Below are positions 13,630 through 23,297 of a stretch of DNA of 64,000 nucleotides, in pieces. The DNA is taken from positions 1 through 64,000 of the forward strand of contig JAIYAO010000198.1 of assembly GCA_027488965.1 (NCBI GenBank), in the 5' to 3' direction. Position 1 is the first letter of the stretch; the number at the start of each line of letters is the position of its first letter. The DNA is from Alphaproteobacteria bacterium (lineage in GTDB: Bacteria; Pseudomonadota; Alphaproteobacteria; Caulobacterales; Aquidulcibacteraceae). A program made the translations under genes and the position numbers. The notes under the pieces were generated by a model that saw only the letters and a list, made by a program, of their open reading frames with translations, was not told the origin of the DNA and did no database searches.

Positions 13630-14670
13630 ATGGATCTCGATCAGGAGCCCGGCGCGGCCCACCCCCGCGAGACGTTCGCCTTCACCGGCCACGAGGCTGC
13701 GGAGTCCGCTCTCGCGACGGCGCTGGACGGTGCGCGCATGCACCACGCCTGGTTGCTGACGGGCCCCAAGGGCGTCGGCAAGGCGACGCTGGCCTACCGT
13801 TTCGCGCGCGCGGCGCTTGGCGCCAGGCGAACCGGTCCGCGTCCGTTAGATGTGGCCGCTGAGGATCCTGTGGCGCGCCGGATTGCGGCGCTGTCGCACG
13901 GCGATCTCTTCGTGCTGCGGCGCGGGCTGAACGAGCGGGGCAAGCCGCGCAGCGAGATCAGCGTCGACGAGGCGCGCGGCCTCGGCGGGTTCTTCTCGCT
14001 GAAGAGCGGCGAAGGCGGCATGCGCGTGGCCATCATCGACGCCGCCGACGATCTCAACCGCAACGCCGCCAACGCCATCCTCAAGACACTGGAGGAGCCG
14101 CCGCCGCGCACGGTGCTGCTGCTCGTCTCGCACGCGCCCGGGGGCCTGCTGGCGACGATCCGCTCGCGCTGCCGGCGGCTCGACCTGCGCCCGCTGGACG
14201 AGGCGGCGGTGCGCAGCACCGTGGCTGCCGCTTCAGGCGCTGCACCCGACGAGGCGGCGGTGCGGTTCGCCGCGGGACGGCCCGGCCGCGCCATCGCGCT
14301 GGCGGCCGCGGGCGTCGGCCCGCTCTACGGCGCGCTGATCGACGCGCTGGGCGCTGCGCCCAAGCAGGGAGCGCGCGCGTTTCTGCCGGAGGTGTTCCGC
14401 GCCGGCGACCGCGCGCAGCGCCTCTCGCTGTTCCTCATGCTGGCGCGGGACTGGATGCGGCGCGCCGCCGCCGCGAGCGCCGGCGTCGAGGCGCCGCTGG
14501 CAGCGGAGGCTGCGCTGATGGCGCGCTTTGCGGAGCCGGGCCGCGCCGCGCGTCTCGGCGACGCCTACAGCGCGCTGCTGGCGCTCGAACAGGAAGCCGA
14601 CGGGCTCGATATGGACGCCACGCACGCCTTCGCGCGCGCCGCGCGCATCCTGGAGCGTGCGGCCGCATGA
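13630..14670 (+). CDS. holB: DNA polymerase III subunit delta'
   Basis: MHHAWLLTGPKGVGKATLAYRFARAAL; NAANAILKTLEEPPPRTVLLLVSHAP. Confidence 0.92.
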   Translation: MDLDQEPGAAHPRETFAFTGHEAAESALATALDGARMHHAWLLTGPKGVGKATLAYRFARAALGARRTGPRPLDVAAEDPVARRIAALSHGDLFVLRRGLNERGKPRSEISVDEARGLGGFFSLKSGEGGMRVAIIDAADDLNRNAANAILKTLEEPPPRTVLLLVSHAPGGLLATIRSRCRRLDLRPLDEAAVRSTVAAASGAAPDEAAVRFAAGRPGRAIALAAAGVGPLYGALIDALGAAPKQGARAFLPEVFRAGDRAQRLSLFLMLARDWMRRAAAASAGVEAPLAAEAALMARFAEPGRAARLGDAYSALLALEQEADGLDMDATHAFARAARILERAAA

Positions 14671-15446
14671 TGCTGATCGACAGCCATGTGAACCTGCACG
14701 CCGAGGCGTTCGAGGAGGATCGCGCCGCCGTGATCGCGCGTGCGCGCGGGGCCGGCGTCACGACGATGCTCACCATCTGCGACCGGATCGGCAACTTCGC
14801 GCGCGTGCGCGAGATCGCGGAGAGCGATGCCGACATCTGGTGCAGCGTCGGCGCCCACCCGCACTACGCCAAGGACCACCAGGACCTGACAGCCGACCAG
14901 CTCACGGCCTACGCCGCGCACCCAAAGGTCATCGGCATCGGCGAGACGGGGCTGGACCGCCACTACAATCATAGCCCGTTCGACCAGCAGCAGGCGGTGT
15001 TCCGCCGCCATATCGCAGCGGCGCGCGCCACGGGCCTGCCGCTCATCGTCCACACGCGTGAGGCCGACGACGTGACGGCGGCGATCCTGGAGGAGGAGCA
15101 CGGGGAGGGGGCCTTCCCCATCCTGATGCACTGCTACACGAGCGGCGCAGACCTCGCGCGGCGCGCGCTGGCGCTGGGCGCCTACTTCTCGCTCTCGGGC
15201 ATCCTCACCTTCCCGAAGGCCGATGACGTGCGCGCCGTCGCGGCCGAGATTCCGCTGGAGCGGATCATCCTGGAGACCGACTGCCCCTACCTTGCCCCGC
15301 CGCCCCATCGCGGACGCCGCAACGAGCCGGCGTTTCTCGCGGACGTGCACCGCTACTTCTGCGCCTGGCGCGGCCTCGATGAGGCGGAGACGGCGCGGGT
15401 GATGGCGGACAATTTCTACGCGCTGTTCGCCAAGGCGGCGCGATGA
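14667..15446 (+). CDS. TatD family deoxyribonuclease
   Basis: MLIDSHVNLHAEAFEEDRAAVIARARGAGV; IGIGETGLDRHYNHS; ILETDCPYLAP. Confidence 0.95.
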   Translation: MMLIDSHVNLHAEAFEEDRAAVIARARGAGVTTMLTICDRIGNFARVREIAESDADIWCSVGAHPHYAKDHQDLTADQLTAYAAHPKVIGIGETGLDRHYNHSPFDQQQAVFRRHIAAARATGLPLIVHTREADDVTAAILEEEHGEGAFPILMHCYTSGADLARRALALGAYFSLSGILTFPKADDVRAVAAEIPLERIILETDCPYLAPPPHRGRRNEPAFLADVHRYFCAWRGLDEAETARVMADNFYALFAKAAR

Positions 15447-16255
15447 CGCTGCGGGCCACGATCCTCGGCAGCGGCTCCTCCGGCGGCGTGCCGCGTGTGG
15501 GCGGCGACTGGGGCGCGTGCGATCCCACAGAGCCGAAGAACCGGCGCACCCGGGGCAGCCTGCTGCTGCAGCGCTGGAAGGGGGCCCCGGGAGAGGGGGA
15601 GGCGACCACCGTCGTCATCGACACCTCGCCCGACCTGCGCGAGCAGTTCCTCGCCGCCGACGTGCGCCGGCTCGACGCCATCGTGTTCAGCCACGACCAC
15701 GCCGACCAGACCCACGGCATCGACGATGTGCGCGCGCTCGTGCAGCGGATGCGCCGGCGCGTACCGACGCACATGGACGCCGTGACCCGCGCCTCGCTCA
15801 CGCGCCGCTTCGGCTACATCTTCGAGGGCCACGGCGGCTATCCCTCGATCCTCGAGATCGGCGCCGACGTGGAGGACCACGCACCGCGCACCATCGACGG
15901 GCCCGGCGGGCCGATCACGCTGCTGCCGCTGGCGCAGGATCATGGCGGCGTCGTCTCGTACGGATTCCGCGTGGGCGATTTCGCGTACAGCAACGACGTG
16001 GCGCACCTGCCGGCGGAGACGCTCGACGCGCTGCACGGGCTGTCGGTGTGGATCGTCGATGCGCTGCGCTATGCGCCGCATCCCACGCACGCACATCTGG
16101 AACGCACGCTGGACTGGGTCGCGCACCTTGCGCCGCAGCGCGCGGTGCTGACGAACCTGCACGTGGATCTCGACTACGCGACGCTGGTGCGGGATTTGCC
16201 CGCGGGCGTCGAACCGGCCTACGACGGGTGGCACGTGGATCTGGACCGCGCGTGA
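15443..16255 (+). CDS. MBL-fold metallohydrolase (PhnP-like)
   Basis: ILGSGSSGGVPRVGGDWGACDPTEPKNRRTRGSLLL; FSHDHADQTHGIDDVR. Confidence 0.9.
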   Translation: MTLRATILGSGSSGGVPRVGGDWGACDPTEPKNRRTRGSLLLQRWKGAPGEGEATTVVIDTSPDLREQFLAADVRRLDAIVFSHDHADQTHGIDDVRALVQRMRRRVPTHMDAVTRASLTRRFGYIFEGHGGYPSILEIGADVEDHAPRTIDGPGGPITLLPLAQDHGGVVSYGFRVGDFAYSNDVAHLPAETLDALHGLSVWIVDALRYAPHPTHAHLERTLDWVAHLAPQRAVLTNLHVDLDYATLVRDLPAGVEPAYDGWHVDLDRA

Positions 16256-16286
16256 TTTGACATAATATATCTTATGCGAGTGACGG

Positions 16287-17135
16287 ATGTCAGTAAATAC
16301 AATAGGTTATGAGGCGCGCGGCGGCGTCGCATCGCGCGCTGATGACCCGTCTGTCCGCCGCGCGGCGGCCATCGACGCGCTCGTGGCGATCATGGCGAAG
16401 CTGCGCGATCCCGCCGACGGCTGCCCGTGGGACGTGGCCCAGACCTTCGCCACCATCGCGCCCTACACCATCGAGGAAGCCTACGAGGTCGCCGACGCGA
16501 TCCAGCGCGGCGCGATGCCGGAGCTGAAGGAAGAACTGGGCGACCTCCTCTTCCAGGTGATCTTCCACGCGCGCATGGCCGAAGAGACGCGCGCGTTCGA
16601 TTTCACCGACGTGATCGAGATGCTCAACGCCAAGATGATCGAGCGGCATCCGCACGTGTTCGGCGACGGCGCTGCGCGCCGCACGGCGGAGGACCAGAAG
16701 ACCGCGTGGGACGACCAGAAGGCGGCCAAGCGCGCCGAACGCGGCGCGGGGCTGCTGGCGGATGTCCCTCTCGCCCTCCCCGCCCTCATGCGCGCCGAGA
16801 AGCTCACCAAGCGCGCCGCGCGCGTGGGCTTCGACTGGCCTGACGCCGACCGCGTGCTGGAGAAGCTCGACGAGGAACTGGGTGAACTTGCTACGGCGCG
16901 CGCCGCGACGGACGACGCCAACATCGCCGAGGAAGTCGGCGACATCCTCTTCGTCATGGCCAACCTCGCCCGCAAGCTCGGCGTCGATCCCGAGGAAGCG
17001 CTGCGGCAGGCCAACGCGAAGTTCGAGCGGCGGTTCGGGCATGTGGAGCGGGAGATGAATGCGCGTGGGGGTGAGCACACGCTGGATGATATGGAGGCGT
17101 ATTGGGTGGACGCGAAGAAGGCGGAGCGGGCGTAG
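16287..17135 (+). CDS. mazG: Nucleoside triphosphate pyrophosphohydrolase MazG
   Basis: LRDPADGCPWDVAQTFATIAPYTIEEAYEVADAIQRGAMPELKEELGDLLFQVIFHARMAEE; exact start uncertain. Confidence 0.93.
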   Translation: MSVNTIGYEARGGVASRADDPSVRRAAAIDALVAIMAKLRDPADGCPWDVAQTFATIAPYTIEEAYEVADAIQRGAMPELKEELGDLLFQVIFHARMAEETRAFDFTDVIEMLNAKMIERHPHVFGDGAARRTAEDQKTAWDDQKAAKRAERGAGLLADVPLALPALMRAEKLTKRAARVGFDWPDADRVLEKLDEELGELATARAATDDANIAEEVGDILFVMANLARKLGVDPEEALRQANAKFERRFGHVEREMNARGGEHTLDDMEAYWVDAKKAERA

Positions 17136-17307
17136 TCGGCGGAAGACATACGCCCCTCGTCACTCTGTTTGAGAACTGGCTGACGCTCTACTGCGCGGGG
17201 CGCGGCGAAAGACGGCTCCGTGGAGCGCCGCCTGGGATCGTGAGAAGCGCCACTCGAAACACGCCTCGATGGGTGACTTATAGCCTCGGCCATCGCTGCG
17301 CCACCAA

Positions 17308-18900
17308 TCAGGGCGCAGGCGGCAATACTATAGTTCTTGCTACCCGAAATCCCGAGATATGGTCTCGATGCGTGGGTCTGGCGCTGCTCCGCCTCGCTGA
17401 TCGCAAGTCCTCCGATGGTTTGATCCAAGAGCCCCCGCGGAGGACGCGGATGGAGCACGCTCTGTTGTCGATTGGCGAACCGTCAGCCGCAGCGCTGGAA
17501 TACTCGGCGAAGCAATCCTCGACCCATTCTTGAACGTTCCCGTGCATGTCGTACAGCTTGAACGCGTTGGGGGGAAACGAACCTACTGGCGCTGACTCGC
17601 TTTCCCACCGGTCTCGCCCGCCTGCAAAGCCCCCGTAACCTTGGCGGCGCTCCTTGCCGTAATTCGCATGCTGACGGCTTACTGCGTCGCCCCAAGGGTA
17701 AGGTGTCGTGGTGCCAGAGCGCGCCGAATACTCCCACTCCGCTTCGGTCAGCAATCGATAAGCCCGCCCACCGACTTTGCCGTTTAGCCAGCGCACGTAG
17801 CGCCTTGCGTCCTGCCAACTCACATTCATAACCGGTCGATTCGCGCGTCCCCAGCCGCGATCTTCCGGTACCCAAGGTCCATCCTCTTCAAGGCAGCCAC
17901 CGTCCGCGACGCAGGCATCCCACTCGGCAAACGTCACTTCGAACTTGCCCGCCGCAAACGGCCGCGAAATTGTAACTTGCCGCAGCGGGCCCTCGAAACG
18001 CGACCGTCCTGACTCTGTCTCCAAGCTGCCCATCATGAATTTTCCCGCCGGCACGACCACCATCCATGGACACACGTCGCAGTCGCGAAACTCTACGCCG
18101 GGTGTAGCTGGCGCGGGCGGGGCATCGCGGGTTGCCGCTAGGCTCCAGCGCGGCGCGCGCACGAGGCCGTCGCGGTACTCCGGCGACTGGCCGCCTTCGG
18201 TGGCGCGGAAGACGCGGTTGTTGACGTCGGAGAACAGGAGCGCGATCGGCTCTTCCGCCTGACGCTCCAGCGCCGCCGCCAGCGCCGTCGTGAACGGGCT
18301 GTTCTGGCCCCCGCCATCCGCCGCCGTGCGGCCCGGCGATGTCGCGTAGGCGATGAAGAAGTTCTGCGGTTTGCCGAGATCGGCGAGGCCCTCGCCGCCG
18401 ACGCTGCGCGCGCCGTCCGGCAGCGGCAGGTTGCGGCAGGCGTCGAGCACCAGGATGTTCACCGCGTTGCCGGCCGCGATCATGTCGTCGAGCAGGAACT
18501 GCATGGGCGGGGACTGGAAGCGCAGGCGGTCCATGGTCGTGGCGTTGGCGTCCACCGGCACGAGGTAGTTGGCGCCGTCCTTCTGCGCGCCGTGGCCGGC
18601 GTAGAAGAAGAAGCTCACCGTCGTGGGGCCAGCAGCCTTCAGCTTCGCGCCGAAATCACCCATCGCCGTTTCAAGCCGCGTGCGGTTGGCGTCGACGACG
18701 AGATCCACCTCGAAGCCGAGACCCTTCAGCCGCTCCGCCATCAGCCGCGCATCACGCGGCGGGTTTGCCAGCGCCCAGCCGGCCGTCGCATACGCACCGT
18801 TGCCGATCACCAGCGCGAGTCGTTTCGCTGGCGCCTGCGCTTGGCCCATCCCGGCCGCCAGCACCACCATCGCCGCGATCACCCGATGCACCCACCGCAT
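17308..18900 (-). CDS. Caspase-family (C14) protein fused to C-terminal FGE-sulfatase/SUMF1-like domain, with signal peptide
   Basis: MRWVHRVIAAMVVLAAGMGQAQAPAKRLALVIGNGAYA; FFFYAGHGAQ (His), ILVLDACRNLP (Cys); C-term VVPAGKFMMGSLETESG...GNVQEWVEDCF...LRGGSW...SGFRVAR. Confidence 0.88.
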   Translation of the reverse strand: MRWVHRVIAAMVVLAAGMGQAQAPAKRLALVIGNGAYATAGWALANPPRDARLMAERLKGLGFEVDLVVDANRTRLETAMGDFGAKLKAAGPTTVSFFFYAGHGAQKDGANYLVPVDANATTMDRLRFQSPPMQFLLDDMIAAGNAVNILVLDACRNLPLPDGARSVGGEGLADLGKPQNFFIAYATSPGRTAADGGGQNSPFTTALAAALERQAEEPIALLFSDVNNRVFRATEGGQSPEYRDGLVRAPRWSLAATRDAPPAPATPGVEFRDCDVCPWMVVVPAGKFMMGSLETESGRSRFEGPLRQVTISRPFAAGKFEVTFAEWDACVADGGCLEEDGPWVPEDRGWGRANRPVMNVSWQDARRYVRWLNGKVGGRAYRLLTEAEWEYSARSGTTTPYPWGDAVSRQHANYGKERRQGYGGFAGGRDRWESESAPVGSFPPNAFKLYDMHGNVQEWVEDCFAEYSSAAADGSPIDNRACSIRVLRGGSWIKPSEDLRSARRSSARPTHRDHISGFRVARTIVLPPAP

Positions 18901-19355
18901 CGGCCCCTCCCTTGTTGCGCCTCCGTCGCGCCACCCGTTCCCGGATCGACGCCAAGCGGCGGGTCCGGGATCCAGGGCGGTGGAGCGCGTCCACACCACC
19001 GAAATTCTCGCAGACATCCAGTGGCGGCGTCCATGGGCCCCGGACACGCGGGTTGTGCCCGCATTCCGGGGATGGGTGCGGTGTCGCCCGCGTCATCGCC
19101 CTCCCGTGGCGCTGCACCGCAGCAAACCTTCTTGCGCGGCCACAGCCGCTTCGGCGTGGCGCGCCCCTGTCTGGAACATCGTCTCCGGGGTCGCGACTGC
19201 GTCGCGCCCCGGAGAGAGAGAGAACCCGGCCAGTTTGTCGTGCGGGGTGCGGAGTCAGGTCACGCGCCGGACCGGTTTGTACATTCCCGCGCAGGATTTG
19301 TACGTCGCGGAAAACGATGACCAAATCGGCGCGGCGAAAGGCGGGATAGGGGCCC

Positions 19356-20711
19356 CTACTCCGCGGCTTCCCGGACAGTGTCGATCATGCCCGGCTCGGT
19401 CCTGCCCGGCTCGATCATGCTCGGCGGGGGCTCCATGGCCGCCGCCGCTTCGGCGGGCAGCTCCACCGTGACGATGAGGCGGCCGGCGTCGTCCATGTGC
19501 TCCTCGTGCACCCGCCCGCGCGCCGAGAGCGCCGCATGCGCGCGGCCATCGGCGGGATCGAGGGACAGCGTGACGAGGCGCGTGGCGCCGAACGCGAGGC
19601 GGTCGATGGCGTCCAGCAGCGCGTCCACGCCCTCGCCCGTCTGCGCGGAAATCACCGTGGCGTCGCCCTGGCTTTCGGCGCGCGTGCGCCGGGCCTGCGC
19701 CTGTTCGGGGGCCAGCATGTCGATCTTGTTCCACGCCTCGATGACGGGCGGCTTGCGCGCATCGGCGTCGCCCAGCTGCGCCAGGATGGCGAGCACGTCG
19801 GCGCGCTGGGAGTCCGTCTCCGGGTGGGCGATGTCGCGCACGTGGACGAGCACGTCGGCGGCGGTCACCTCCTCCAGCGTGGCGCGGAAGGCGGCGACGA
19901 GTTCGGTGGGCAGATCGGTGATGAAGCCCACGGTGTCGGAGAGGATCACGGACCGGCCGGCGGCGAGCTTCACGATCCGCGCGGTGGGATCGAGCGTAGC
20001 GAAGGGCATGTCCTTGGCGAACACGCCGGCGGCGGTGAGCCGGTTGAAAAGGCTCGATTTTCCGGCGTTGGTGTAGCCCACGAGGACGACCGCTGGCAGG
20101 CCCGCGCGGCGGCGCGCGCGCCGCTGCAGGCCGCGGGTGCGGCGCACCTCTTCGAGTTCCAGCTTCAGCTTGTCGATGCGCTGGGCGATGAGGCGGCGGT
20201 CGAGCTCGATCTGGGTTTCGCCGGGGCCGCCGGTCTTGCCGAGGCCGCCGCGCTGGCGTTCGAGGTGGGTCCAGGTGCGCACGAGGCGCGAGCGCTCGTA
20301 GGCGAGGCGCGCAAGCTCCACCTGCACCGCGCCCTCCCGCGTGCGGGCGCGGCGGCCGAAGATCTCGAGGATGAGGCCGGTGCGGTCGATGACCTTGGCG
20401 CCGATGCCGGTCTCGAGGTTGCGCTGCTGGACGGGAGAAAGCGTGGTGTCGAGGACGACGATGGCGATGCCCTGGGCGGCCACCTCGTCCTTGAGCGCCT
20501 CCACGCGGCCCTGGCCGAGGAAGCTGCCGGGCGCGATGCGCCGCACCGGCAGCACCTCGCTGCGCACGACCTCAAGGTCGAGCGCTTCGGCGAGGCCGCA
20601 GGCTTCGGCAAGGCGGAGGGCGGGATCGCGGACGAGGTCCCTGACCAGCGGCAGCAGGACGACCGCCTTCTGGCGGGCCGCCGCGGTCGTGTGAGGTTCC
20701 CTAGTCGTCAC
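19356..20711 (-). CDS. hflX: GTPase HflX
   Basis: [63 protein letters not shown]. Confidence 0.95.
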   Translation of the reverse strand: MTTREPHTTAAARQKAVVLLPLVRDLVRDPALRLAEACGLAEALDLEVVRSEVLPVRRIAPGSFLGQGRVEALKDEVAAQGIAIVVLDTTLSPVQQRNLETGIGAKVIDRTGLILEIFGRRARTREGAVQVELARLAYERSRLVRTWTHLERQRGGLGKTGGPGETQIELDRRLIAQRIDKLKLELEEVRRTRGLQRRARRRAGLPAVVLVGYTNAGKSSLFNRLTAAGVFAKDMPFATLDPTARIVKLAAGRSVILSDTVGFITDLPTELVAAFRATLEEVTAADVLVHVRDIAHPETDSQRADVLAILAQLGDADARKPPVIEAWNKIDMLAPEQAQARRTRAESQGDATVISAQTGEGVDALLDAIDRLAFGATRLVTLSLDPADGRAHAALSARGRVHEEHMDDAGRLIVTVELPAEAAAAMEPPPSMIEPGRTEPGMIDTVREAAE

Positions 20712-20946
20712 CCGGTTCCTTGTCTCCCTCGAACAGCTGCACCGGCGCGCCCGGCATCACCGTGGATATCGCGTGCTTGTACACCAGCTGGATCTGCCCG
20801 TCGCGCCGCAGCAGCACGCAAAAATTGTCAAACCACGTCACCACGCCCTGAAGCTTCACTCCGTTCACGAGGAAGATCGTCAGCGGCGTCTTCTGCTTGC
20901 GGACGGCGTTGAGAAACGTGTCCTGCAGGTTCTGCTTCTTGTCCAT
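20701..20946 (-). CDS. hfq: RNA chaperone Hfq
   Basis: [65 protein letters not shown]. Confidence 0.98.
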   Translation of the reverse strand: MDKKQNLQDTFLNAVRKQKTPLTIFLVNGVKLQGVVTWFDNFCVLLRRDGQIQLVYKHAISTVMPGAPVQLFEGDKEPGDD

Positions 20947-21045
20947 ATTCTTGGGCCCTTCGCCGGATCGGAACGCCACACAAACATTCAGCGCCCCTCA
21001 ACATACCCGAGCCCTCGTGTGCGCTGCAACACGGGCCGTGGAAAG

Positions 21046-21897
21046 CTAGCGGGCGGCGCCTTCGAAATAGGCGGCGCGCAGGGCCGTTGCGACCGGTCCC
21101 GGCGTGCCGGCGCCTATGGTTCTGCCATCGATGGCGACGATCGGGGTCAGTGCGCCTGACGCCGCCGACATGAAAGCTTCACGCGCCGCATAGGCCTCCG
21201 CCGGCGTAAACGCGCGTTCTTCCACCGCGATCTGGCGCTCGCCCGCACGCTCCATCAACACCTGGCGCGTGATGCCGGGCAGGATGTCGTGGCCGAGCGG
21301 ACGCGTTCGCAAACGGCCTTCTGCATCGACGATCCAGGCTGTGGAGGAGGCGCCTTCGGTGACGAGGCCCGCGCGATCAACGAGCCACGCTTCATAGGCC
21401 CCTGCTTCGCGCGCGGTCTGTTTGGCGAGCACGTTGGGCAGGAGCGACACGGATTTGATGTCGCAGCGTCCCCAGCGGATGTCCGGCATGGTCACCACCG
21501 CCACGCCGTCGCGCTGCCGGCGCGCGAGCGCTGCCCGGTCGATGCGGCGGGCCGTCACGATGACGGTGGGGGCCACATCGACCGGAAAGGCGTGATCACG
21601 GGGCGCAGCGCCCCGCGTGACCTGAAGATAGACAATCCCGTTCTTCAGCATGTTGCGCCGCACGGTTTCGCGCAGCACCCGCACCAGCGCGCCCCTCGCC
21701 ATCGGCATCGCGATGCCAAGCTCCGCCAGCGAACGCTCCAGCCGTGCGAAGTGCGGCTCCTCGTCAAGGAGGCGCCCGTCCAGCAGGCTCCAGACTTCAT
21801 AGACGCCATCGGCAAACTGGAAGCCGCGGTCCTCGACCCGCACGGCGCCCGCGTCCATCGGCAGGTAGGCGCCGTTCACATAGGCATAGCGGCTCAT
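21046..21897 (-). CDS. dat: D-amino-acid transaminase (class IV aminotransferase)
   Basis: MSRYAYVNGAYLPMDAGAVRVEDRGFQFADGVYEVWSLLDGRLLDEEPHFARLERSLAEL. Confidence 0.88.
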   Translation of the reverse strand: MSRYAYVNGAYLPMDAGAVRVEDRGFQFADGVYEVWSLLDGRLLDEEPHFARLERSLAELGIAMPMARGALVRVLRETVRRNMLKNGIVYLQVTRGAAPRDHAFPVDVAPTVIVTARRIDRAALARRQRDGVAVVTMPDIRWGRCDIKSVSLLPNVLAKQTAREAGAYEAWLVDRAGLVTEGASSTAWIVDAEGRLRTRPLGHDILPGITRQVLMERAGERQIAVEERAFTPAEAYAAREAFMSAASGALTPIVAIDGRTIGAGTPGPVATALRAAYFEGAAR

Positions 21898-23288
21898 TCG
21901 ATGTCGCCGATGGCGCGGCCGGGCGCATCGACGCCGAGCGACTTGAGTTTGCGGTGTAGCGCCGAGCGCTCCATGCCGATGAAGGCGGCGGTCCGCGAGA
22001 TGTTGCCGCCGAAGCGGGTGATCTGGACGTTGAGATACTCCCGCTCGAACCGCTCGCGTGCGTCGCGCAGCGGCATGCCGATCACCTCCTGGAGGCCCTG
22101 GTGCTGGGAGAACGCCGCCGACGGCCAGGCCTCGGGCGGCAGGGCATCGACCGTGACGGGCGTGCTGGGATCGCCGCTGGCGAGGATCAGGATGCGTTCG
22201 ATGATGTTGCGCAGCTGGCGCACGTTGCCCGGCCATTCGGCCGCCTGCAGCGCCGCCATCGCGTCAGGCGCAAGGATGCGCGTCGGCAGGCCCGAACCAT
22301 CCGTGAGCCGGCGGACGAAATAGTCCGCCAGCTCGGGGATGTCCTCGCGCCGCTCCGACAGGCTTGGCACGCGCAGCGGCACCACGTTGAGCCGGTGGAA
22401 CAGGTCCTCCCGGAACTTTCCGCGCTCGATGTCCGGGCGCAGATCGCGCGAGCAGGAGGAAATCACGCGGACGTTCACCTGCACGTCGGCGGAGCCGCCG
22501 AGGCGGCGGAACCGCTGATCCACCAGCACGCGCAGGATCTTGCTTTGCGTTTCAGGCGGCATGTCGCCCACTTCATCGAGCAGCAGCGTTCCCTGATGGG
22601 CCTGTTCGAACACGCCGATCTTGCTTGGCCGTCCGTCCGGGGCTTCCTCGCCGAACAACTCGATCTCCATCCGGTCGGGCGCGATCGAGGCGGCGTTGAT
22701 CGCCACGAAGGGCCCGCCGCCGCGCGTCGAGCGCTCGTGCAGCAGGCGCGCCACGAGTTCCTTGCCGGAGCCGGAGGGGCCTGAAATCATCACGCGCGAG
22801 TTTGATTGGGCGATCCGGTCCACGGCAGAACGCAGCTGCGCCATGACGGGCGATGCGCCGACAAGGTCTGCGCCGCTCACGGAGCGGGCGCGCAAGGAGG
22901 CGTTCTCGCGCTTGAGGCGCGACGTCTCCACCGCGCGGCTCACGACCACCAGTAGCCGGTCGGCGTTGAACGGCTTCTCGATGAAGTCGTACGCGCCCTT
23001 GCGGATCGCGGCGACGGCCGTCTCGATGGTGCCGTGGCCGCTGATGACGATGACAGGCATGTCGGGATCGCTTTCCCGAAAGAGCCCGAGGAGATCGAGC
23101 CCGTCGATGCGGCTGCCCTGCAGCCAGATGTCGAGCACCACGAGCGTCGGACGCCGCCGTCGCACCGCCTCAAGCGCCTCGTCGCTGTCGCGCGCGGTGC
23201 GCACCTGGTGCCCCTCGTCCTGCAGGATTCCAGAGACCAGCTCGCGGATGTCGGCTTCGTCATCGATGACCAGAACGTCGGAACTCAT
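21894..23288 (-). CDS. ntrX: Nitrogen regulation response regulator NtrX
   Basis: DVLVIDDEADIRELVSGILQDEGHQVRTARDSDEAL; AAA+ domain; adjacent to ntrY. Confidence 0.93.
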   Translation of the reverse strand: MSSDVLVIDDEADIRELVSGILQDEGHQVRTARDSDEALEAVRRRRPTLVVLDIWLQGSRIDGLDLLGLFRESDPDMPVIVISGHGTIETAVAAIRKGAYDFIEKPFNADRLLVVVSRAVETSRLKRENASLRARSVSGADLVGASPVMAQLRSAVDRIAQSNSRVMISGPSGSGKELVARLLHERSTRGGGPFVAINAASIAPDRMEIELFGEEAPDGRPSKIGVFEQAHQGTLLLDEVGDMPPETQSKILRVLVDQRFRRLGGSADVQVNVRVISSCSRDLRPDIERGKFREDLFHRLNVVPLRVPSLSERREDIPELADYFVRRLTDGSGLPTRILAPDAMAALQAAEWPGNVRQLRNIIERILILASGDPSTPVTVDALPPEAWPSAAFSQHQGLQEVIGMPLRDARERFEREYLNVQITRFGGNISRTAAFIGMERSALHRKLKSLGVDAPGRAIGDIE

Positions 23289-23297
23289 GGGTTTTCC

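Noticed and set aside
17308-18090. FGE domain as a true formylglycine-generating enzyme
   Set aside because: Active-site cysteines absent and no sulfatase gene in the window
17308-18900. Caspase gene as part of a CRISPR/anti-phage defence system
   Set aside because: No CRISPR array, cas genes, nucleotide cyclase or other defence partners nearby, and a signal peptide argues for export
18752-19324. 190-aa reverse ORF upstream of the caspase gene
   Set aside because: Overlaps the caspase signal-peptide region in another frame and runs through repeat-like DNA; no family resemblance
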